A DNA stretch of 41,840 nt, from assembly GCF_011378855.1 (NCBI RefSeq), contig NZ_WTLB01000022.1, positions 1 through 41,840 of the forward strand. The letters are read 5' to 3'. A program made the position numbers and the translations under genes. Below the pieces are notes generated by a model that did no database searches, was not told the origin of the DNA, and saw only the letters and a list, made by a program, of their open reading frames with translations. This document shows, piece after piece, positions 36,524-41,840 of the stretch; positions within the stretch are counted from its first letter, which is position 1; each line of letters begins with the position of its first letter. The stretch comes from Pseudoalteromonas sp. Z1A8 (GTDB taxonomy: Bacteria; Pseudomonadota; Gammaproteobacteria; Enterobacterales; Alteromonadaceae).

Positions 36524-37867
36524 ATGTTAATACAGTTAAACCCAACTGGGGTTTTAGATTTACTGTCGCAATTAGAAGTTGATTTATTAGAGCAATCTTC
36601 TGCTAGTGAGCGTTATAGGTTATTTAGAAACTGCGTACTTGCAGTGCTTAATGTAGGTAGCCATACCGACGAAAGTAACGATATATACGACAAATACCAA
36701 GATTTTGATATTCGTTTAGTAAGCCGCGAACGAGGTATTAAAATTGAACTTGAAAACCCACCCGAAACAGCATTTGTTGATGGCGAAATAATTATCGGCA
36801 TTCACGAACATATATTCTCTGTTATTCGTGATATTTTGTTTATTTGTCAAAAATACGAAAAAGATTTAAAAGAGCAAAAAGCGATTACACATATGGTATT
36901 CGATATGCTCAGAAATGCGGGTGCACTGCGCGTTAAAAGCGAACCCAATATGGTTGTTTGCTGGGGCGGACACTCAATAAACGAAGTTGAATATAAATAC
37001 ACGAAACAAGTAGGTTATGAGCTTGGTTTACGTGGATTAAATATTTGTACCGGTTGTGGCCCTGGTGCTATGAAAGGCCCAATGAAAGGTGCCACTATTG
37101 GCCACGCAAAACAGCGTAATACCGATAACCGCTACTTAGGTTTAACAGAGCCAAGCATTATTGCTGCTGAGCCACCAAACCCTATCGTAAACGAGTTAGT
37201 TATTTTACCGGATATTGAAAAACGCCTTGAAGCTTTTGTTAGAACAGCTCACGCGATTATCATTTTCCCTGGTGGCGCAGGTACTGCCGAAGAACTGTTA
37301 TATTTATTAGGCATATTACTCCACCCAGATAATACCAAGCAATGTTTACCTGTTATTTTAACTGGCCCTAGTGAAAGTGAAGCGTATTTTAAAGAGCTGT
37401 GTGATTTTGTTGAAATAACACTCGGCAAAGAAGCACTAGACAAGTTTGAAGTTATTATTGATAACCCTCAATTAGTGGGTCAAAAGCTAAAATCAGCGAT
37501 GGCTAATGTTCGTGATTACCGTAAAAGTGAAGGCGATGCTTATTACTTTAACTGGACATTAAAAATAGATAACGACTTTCAACAACCTTTTTCACCAACA
37601 CATGAAAATATGGCAAGTCTTGATTTACATCTTGATCAACCAAAACAGCTACTAGCAGCTAATTTACGCAGGGCTTTTTCAGGTATTGTTGCTGGAAATG
37701 TAAAAGACGAAGGCATTAAAGCCATTAAGCAAAACGGTCCATATATTTTAAGCGGCGAACCTGCCCTTATGGAAAATATGGATACGTTATTACAAGCATT
37801 TGTTGATCAAGGCCGTATGAAACTCCCTGGCAGCAAATACGTTCCGTGTTACAAAATAAAAGCATGA
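36524..37867 (+). CDS. ppnN: Pyrimidine/purine nucleotide 5'-monophosphate nucleosidase
   Basis: Cleaves nucleoside monophosphates into base and ribose 5-phosphate, a (p)ppGpp-controlled nucleotide salvage step in E. coli (YgdH/PpnN). The LOG-type catalytic motif PGGAGTAEE is at residues 249-257, with the upstream [19 protein letters not shown] motif. N-terminal and C-terminal extensions of the PpnN type are present. 447 residues, about family length. AAGGAG lies seven bases before the ATG. xni follows after 10 bases, as an operon. Confidence 0.93.
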   Translation: MLIQLNPTGVLDLLSQLEVDLLEQSSASERYRLFRNCVLAVLNVGSHTDESNDIYDKYQDFDIRLVSRERGIKIELENPPETAFVDGEIIIGIHEHIFSVIRDILFICQKYEKDLKEQKAITHMVFDMLRNAGALRVKSEPNMVVCWGGHSINEVEYKYTKQVGYELGLRGLNICTGCGPGAMKGPMKGATIGHAKQRNTDNRYLGLTEPSIIAAEPPNPIVNELVILPDIEKRLEAFVRTAHAIIIFPGGAGTAEELLYLLGILLHPDNTKQCLPVILTGPSESEAYFKELCDFVEITLGKEALDKFEVIIDNPQLVGQKLKSAMANVRDYRKSEGDAYYFNWTLKIDNDFQQPFSPTHENMASLDLHLDQPKQLLAANLRRAFSGIVAGNVKDEGIKAIKQNGPYILSGEPALMENMDTLLQAFVDQGRMKLPGSKYVPCYKIKA

Positions 37868-37877
37868 GTTTTATAGT

Positions 37878-38651
37878 TTGAAACCCCATTTACTTCTTAT
37901 CGATGCGCTTAATTTAATTAGGCGCATTTACGCCGTCGACGCTAATCAAAAACATCACAGCGACGAGCAAATGATACAAACGTGTTGTTCTCGTGTAGCG
38001 CATGCATGTAAAAAGCTTTTAGATACCAGTAATGCAACCCATGCCATTGCTGTGTTTGATGGCGACAAAAGCTGGCGTTATCATTTTTATAAAGACTACA
38101 AACACTCGCGCGCGCCAATGCCTCAAGTATTAAAAGACGCCCTATTGCATTTTAAAACTGCAATTGAAGAAACCGGCATTGTTGTATTTGAGCCTATTAA
38201 CGATGAAGCCGATGATATTATTGCAACGCTTGCGTTTAAGGCATCAAATAATCAAATAGCTAATACTGTTGTTTCTACCGATAAAGGCTTTTTACCGTAT
38301 ATAGGCCCTTATATTACAGTGTATGATTACTTTAAAAAACTCTATTTAGATGAGACAAGTATAAAAGAGCGCTTTGGTGTTGAACAAAATAAGCTTGTTG
38401 ATTTTTGGGCTTTAGCGGGTGATAAGACAAATGATATTCCTGGCGTAAAAGGGATCGGTACTAAGTCAGCGCAGCAAATCGTTAATAACTACAATTCTAT
38501 TGAACAAGCGGCAGAAGATGAATCTCTAAGCCCGGGTATTAAAACAAAGCTAGCCGCTAATATGGATATGTACGTAATTTCAAAGCACCTAGTTAGTTTA
38601 CGCACCGACATAAATTTAGGCTTTAGTTTAAAGCAGTTAAGGCTTAATTAA
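37878..38651 (+). CDS. xni: Flap endonuclease Xni (ExoIX)
   Basis: Structure-specific 5'-flap nuclease of the PIN/FEN superfamily, related to the 5' nuclease domain of DNA polymerase I. Motifs: LLIDALNLIRR at the N-terminus, AVFDGDKSWRYHFYKDYKHSRAPMP, the acidic NDEADDIIATLA and the helix-hairpin-helix GVKGIGTKSAQQIV. Some acidic metal ligands of the full FEN site are replaced, as usual in Xni. The start is a TTG 10 bases after the ppnN stop; no better codon aligns with the family N-terminus. 257 residues. Confidence 0.92.
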   Translation: MKPHLLLIDALNLIRRIYAVDANQKHHSDEQMIQTCCSRVAHACKKLLDTSNATHAIAVFDGDKSWRYHFYKDYKHSRAPMPQVLKDALLHFKTAIEETGIVVFEPINDEADDIIATLAFKASNNQIANTVVSTDKGFLPYIGPYITVYDYFKKLYLDETSIKERFGVEQNKLVDFWALAGDKTNDIPGVKGIGTKSAQQIVNNYNSIEQAAEDESLSPGIKTKLAANMDMYVISKHLVSLRTDINLGFSLKQLRLN

Positions 38652-38724
38652 TCGCAAGTTAATAGCCTCTAAACATTACAAAACGTATACTATTTATTAG
38701 TTACCGGAGTTAGAGTAAACCATA

Positions 38725-39105
38725 TTGAAAAAATTTATCCGATATTTAATTTTAGGTTTAGGGCTATATGCGCTGATAGCTGCATTGGTGATCACTTTTT
38801 ATAAAGACGATCCTCAGGCCATGATTTGGCAAGACCGCGAAGCTTTCAATAAGCGTTATATCGAAAAACTATCCCTTGAGAAGCCAACAACACTAAATAC
38901 TGTGCTTGATTATTTAGGCAGCCCCGATCTTACTTATGCTAAACGAGATGGCGAACAAGTGTTTCAGATAGTGTTTTACCGTACACAGCATATAACATCT
39001 GACGGTATAACCACCATGGATGAATGTACTGGGCTATTATTTAAAAATGGGCAGCTATTTTTATGGGGCCCGAGTGCATACAATAAATACCAAGAACAAA
39101 ATTAG
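38725..39105 (+). CDS. DUF3192 domain protein, membrane-anchored
   Basis: A 126-residue protein with one N-terminal hydrophobic segment (residues 5-25, after KK) that is either an anchor or uncleaved signal; the rest would be periplasmic. The part from about residue 54 carries the DUF3192 pattern: VLDYLGSPD, then VFQIVFYRTQHITSDGITTMDECTGLLFKNGQLFLWG. Function unknown. The start is a TTG; GGAG is rather far upstream. Eleven bases separate it from the next gene, so they are probably co-transcribed. Confidence 0.82.
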   Translation: MKKFIRYLILGLGLYALIAALVITFYKDDPQAMIWQDREAFNKRYIEKLSLEKPTTLNTVLDYLGSPDLTYAKRDGEQVFQIVFYRTQHITSDGITTMDECTGLLFKNGQLFLWGPSAYNKYQEQN

Positions 39106-39116
39106 GTGAAGGTTTA

Positions 39117-40805
39117 ATGGATGAAGCTGTTTCAACTACTTTAGAGCAGCTGCTTAATAATACGCAGCTGTTTTTAAGCTATTATAATAATAAACAAAAA
39201 TGGACAGCTTTATACCCAATCGCAAGTAAGTTAGCTGAGCAATATAGAGTACTCTATAGCGAGCAGCCCTTCGCATTACAAGCCCGATTGACGCTTTACA
39301 ACCCTAGTTATTCTTATGCCACAAATTTAGTTGTTAGTCAGAGTGTTATAACCGCTGCACTGTGTAAGTCTCAACACTATAATAATGATCTAAGTGAGCT
39401 ATACATAGCGGCTTCACTCATTGAGCATTTGTGTGTTGGAGCGCAATTAAACAAACTTTGCGAGCAATCACCTTTTCAAGATTCTGATAAAAAAATATGG
39501 AAGATGCGCCATCAATTAGCTGCAAAAGTAATGTTATCTAGTGGTGATTCTGCCAAACCCGTTACACAATTGTTAGCTAAATTAAGTAAATATAAACAAG
39601 CATTGGTAAGTGCGCCTAAAATTATGCTTTACGATGGAGGTATTACCCTGATTGCTTTAGCAAATATTATTAGCATGAACATTACTAGTAATACGGCTAA
39701 CAAACACATGAGTTTATTTAAAGCACTTACTGACTTGTACATTCGTACACCAAATTTGTTTGCACTACAGCTAATTAAATCGCTTATAGCGCATTTAGGG
39801 CCCTTATTACCGGGAAGCCGCGTTTTATATGCCGAGCAAACCATGATTTATTTAGCAACTGATACGCAGCAAAGGCATGTTTTAATTAGTACCGCTAATG
39901 CAAATAAATTAGCTTGGTATAGAGTAAAAGCAGCACTTAACGATAATCCAAAACAATGGCACTGCACTGACAAAACAATCAGCTTTAAAGTGTTTAACAG
40001 TGAACATGTTAAGTCAAAAAGTGAGGTTGAGGTTGATAAGGCACAGTCTTTACTTCAACTAATAAGTAATATTAAACTACAGCACGAATACAGCTACAAA
40101 GGATTAAGCCAGTTAATGGCGGCTCATCCCCAAGTAATTGCTAATTTATGTGAAGCAGTAAAGCCTTACAATAAAGAACATCAGGCCGCTAAAGACTTAA
40201 AACATAGTTTATCGATGGTCGGTTATTATAATGCACCTGCAATAATTCAACGGGTTGTTTTTGAGCAATTAGTTAATGTAACCCCACATCCTTTACAGAC
40301 TTACGTGACTAACCGGTTAAATGGTTTAGTTAAAATAATGGCTTTATTGGTAAGTAAAAATAAACACGAGCAGTTTGAGCATATCACTTTACCTTTATAC
40401 GCTTACGTCCATTTTTTATTAACACACTGTAGTACACAGCTTTCTCGTAAAACACTCATTGACGACACTCCAAATAAAAAACTGAGTGCGCCGGTTTGTT
40501 CATTTTTTGGGGTAAATGTAATTAATAGTGAGCAACTAACACAACAGCTTACTCATTTATTAAGTGACAATCCGTGGACAGCTACGCTGTTAGAAGCAGA
40601 GCAAACACCTAAAAAACATTTAACTGATTCTCATAAACTCTGGATCACACTTAAAATTGTTGCTCAAAATGTGTTTAAACCAGAACTTGCGCTCACTGCG
40701 TGGCAGCAACAAACGTTACTTGAGCAACTAAAAATACTCAATTGGCACAACCCAACAGATTTTTTTCTACAATTAGAATCTCTTGAGTTATTTGATAGCA
40801 TTTAA
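39117..40805 (+). CDS. Large cytoplasmic protein, unrecognised (possibly degenerate HDOD-like)
   Basis: A 562-residue protein with no signal peptide or membrane segment and no motif I can name with confidence. It is mostly helical and rich in Leu, Gln and His. The section around residues 310-390 (LLQLISNIKLQHEYSYKGLSQL, then LSMVGYYNAPAIIQR) is reminiscent of HDOD domains, a signalling fold related to HD phosphohydrolases but without their metal residues; this is only a resemblance. GAAGG precedes the ATG. It follows the DUF3192 gene and precedes icd with a 226-base gap. Confidence 0.7.
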   Translation: MDEAVSTTLEQLLNNTQLFLSYYNNKQKWTALYPIASKLAEQYRVLYSEQPFALQARLTLYNPSYSYATNLVVSQSVITAALCKSQHYNNDLSELYIAASLIEHLCVGAQLNKLCEQSPFQDSDKKIWKMRHQLAAKVMLSSGDSAKPVTQLLAKLSKYKQALVSAPKIMLYDGGITLIALANIISMNITSNTANKHMSLFKALTDLYIRTPNLFALQLIKSLIAHLGPLLPGSRVLYAEQTMIYLATDTQQRHVLISTANANKLAWYRVKAALNDNPKQWHCTDKTISFKVFNSEHVKSKSEVEVDKAQSLLQLISNIKLQHEYSYKGLSQLMAAHPQVIANLCEAVKPYNKEHQAAKDLKHSLSMVGYYNAPAIIQRVVFEQLVNVTPHPLQTYVTNRLNGLVKIMALLVSKNKHEQFEHITLPLYAYVHFLLTHCSTQLSRKTLIDDTPNKKLSAPVCSFFGVNVINSEQLTQQLTHLLSDNPWTATLLEAEQTPKKHLTDSHKLWITLKIVAQNVFKPELALTAWQQQTLLEQLKILNWHNPTDFFLQLESLELFDSI

Positions 40806-40850
40806 TTTATGCAAAGCTGATTAAGCAAAATTCTGGTTATTTAACATATC

Positions 40851-40884
40851 TATACCCATTATAAGTTTCATGTATACCCAGTAT
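40851..40884 (+). repeat. Direct repeat upstream of icd
   Basis: TATACCCATTAT (40851-40862) and TATACCCAGTAT (40873-40884) match at 11 of 12 positions with a 22-base period, two helical turns. A TTGTAT/GATAAA promoter-like pair follows at about 40889-40917. This is a candidate regulator site for icd. Confidence 0.45.
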
Positions 40885-41031
40885 TTTTTGTATAAACTAG
40901 CAAAATGGGTGATAAATTGGTATAAATGCGCCCTTAAATTTTCAAGCACGTTCACATAAATGATCTAACAAGCGATTACTCTCTCAGGGTAATAATTTAT
41001 GTGCAAATCAAACTCTTTAAAGGAAAAGTCA

Positions 41032-41840
41032 ATGGCCAAACAAACCATCACAGTGATCAAAGGCGACGGCATCGGTCCGAGCATTATCGACTCAGCACTT
41101 GAAATATTAAAAGCCGCAGGTTGCGACTTTGATTATGAATTTGTTGATGCTGGCCTAGCTGCACTTGAAAAAACAGGTGAGTTATTACCGCAAGAAACAG
41201 TTGATACAATAGCTAAAAACAAAATCACTCTTAAAGGCCCATTAACTACGCCTGTAGGTGAAGGTTTTACATCTATTAACGTAACACTTCGTAAGCAATT
41301 TGGTTTATACGCTAACGTACGTCCAGTTAAATCATTTGTTGGTACTAAAGCACGTTACGACGATATCGATATCATTACTATTCGTGAAAACACACAGGGT
41401 ATGTACTCAGGTGCAGGCCAAGTAGTAAGTGAAGACGGTAATGAAGCAGAAGCAAAATCGATAATTACGCGTGAAGGCGCAGAAAAAATCGTAACTTTTG
41501 CATACGAGCTAGCGGTACGTGAAGGTCGTAAAAAAGTAACTGCGGTTCATAAAGCTAACATTTTAAAATCAACTTCTGGTTTGTTTTTAAAAGTTGCACG
41601 TGAAGTAGCTGAGCGTTACCCACAAATTGAATCAAACGAAATGATTGTTGATGCAACGTGTATGAAGCTGGTAATGACACCTGAAGAGTTTGACGTAATT
41701 GTAACGACTAACTTATTTGGTGATATTTTATCTGACCTTTGTGCTGGTTTAGTTGGCGGTTTAGGTATGGCTCCAGGTGCTAACATTGGTGAAGACGCTG
41801 CAATTTTTGAAGCGGTACACGGTAGTGCTCCAGATATTGC
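41032..41840 (+). CDS. Isocitrate dehydrogenase, NAD-type, 5' part
   Basis: TCA-cycle oxidative decarboxylation of isocitrate to 2-oxoglutarate. The window holds the first 269 codons; the gene runs off the end. Motifs: [11 protein letters not shown] at the start, substrate-binding [37 protein letters not shown], and metal/cofactor region [27 protein letters not shown], then HGSAPDIA. The sequence resembles the shorter (about 335-residue) NAD-type enzymes rather than the E. coli NADP enzyme, but the decisive cofactor residues lie just beyond the end. AAAGGAAAAG precedes the ATG. Confidence 0.9.
   Translation, partial: MAKQTITVIKGDGIGPSIIDSALEILKAAGCDFDYEFVDAGLAALEKTGELLPQETVDTIAKNKITLKGPLTTPVGEGFTSINVTLRKQFGLYANVRPVKSFVGTKARYDDIDIITIRENTQGMYSGAGQVVSEDGNEAEAKSIITREGAEKIVTFAYELAVREGRKKVTAVHKANILKSTSGLFLKVAREVAERYPQIESNEMIVDATCMKLVMTPEEFDVIVTTNLFGDILSDLCAGLVGGLGMAPGANIGEDAAIFEAVHGSAPDI

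Overview
The window is a chromosomal segment of an AT-rich marine gammaproteobacterium. Protein style and gene neighbourhoods (ycgL-minCDE, rnd-fadD, tsaB-yoaA, complete hisGDCBHAFI, ppnN-xni, a secreted S46 peptidase, a DUF3192 protein) point to Alteromonadales, most likely Pseudoalteromonas. This is recognition from memory, not a database search. I see no tRNA, rRNA, CRISPR array, insertion sequence, prophage or attachment site. Most genes are core metabolism or cell biology, with a few accessory insertions.

Region by region. 1-3.4 kb: a secreted MltB-like lytic transglycosylase and YcgL on the minus strand, divergent from the division-site operon minCDE. 3.5-12.1 kb, mostly minus strand: RNase D, acyl-CoA ligase FadD, an alpha/beta hydrolase, then a plus-strand periplasmic alkaline phosphatase with its own terminator, a small unknown gene, TsaB and the helicase YoaA. 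12.5-15.9 kb: a CPA1 Na+/H+ antiporter and a cytochrome c-FTR1 iron permease whose promoter carries a Fur-like site. 16.0-23.8 kb: a small unknown gene, then the histidine operon with a fully readable leader peptide and attenuator, eight genes tightly coupled by overlaps. 23.8-24.6 kb: a lipoprotein and a DUF1289 protein. 24.6-26.7 kb: a BlaI-type repressor and a membrane M56 (BlaR1-like) peptidase with two operators on the promoter; the peptidase gene has an in-frame stop that cuts off about 117 codons of TPR-like sequence. 26.9-34.8 kb, minus strand: O-acetylhomoserine sulfhydrylase, S46 dipeptidyl peptidase, a PAS-PAS-GGDEF-EAL protein and an M61 peptidase. 34.9-40.8 kb, plus strand: a GGEEF diguanylate cyclase, PpnN, Xni, a DUF3192 protein and a large unrecognised protein. 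The window ends inside an isocitrate dehydrogenase gene.

The least explained system is the BlaI/M56 pair. It has the layout of a BlaI/BlaR1 antibiotic-sensing switch, but the peptidase has no visible penicillin-binding sensor domain. Instead its periplasmic tail is helical and TPR-like, so the signal and the regulated output are unknown, and the nonsense codon suggests the system may be damaged or in flux in this strain. The best-resolved regulatory elements are the his attenuator (segments A-F all pair as expected) and the promoter/Fur-like region that revises the start of the iron permease.

Several gene starts are revised from the longest open frame: the lytic transglycosylase (GTG), minE (GTG), the FTR1 protein, hisB, hisH, O-acetylhomoserine sulfhydrylase, the GGDEF-EAL protein and the M61 peptidase.
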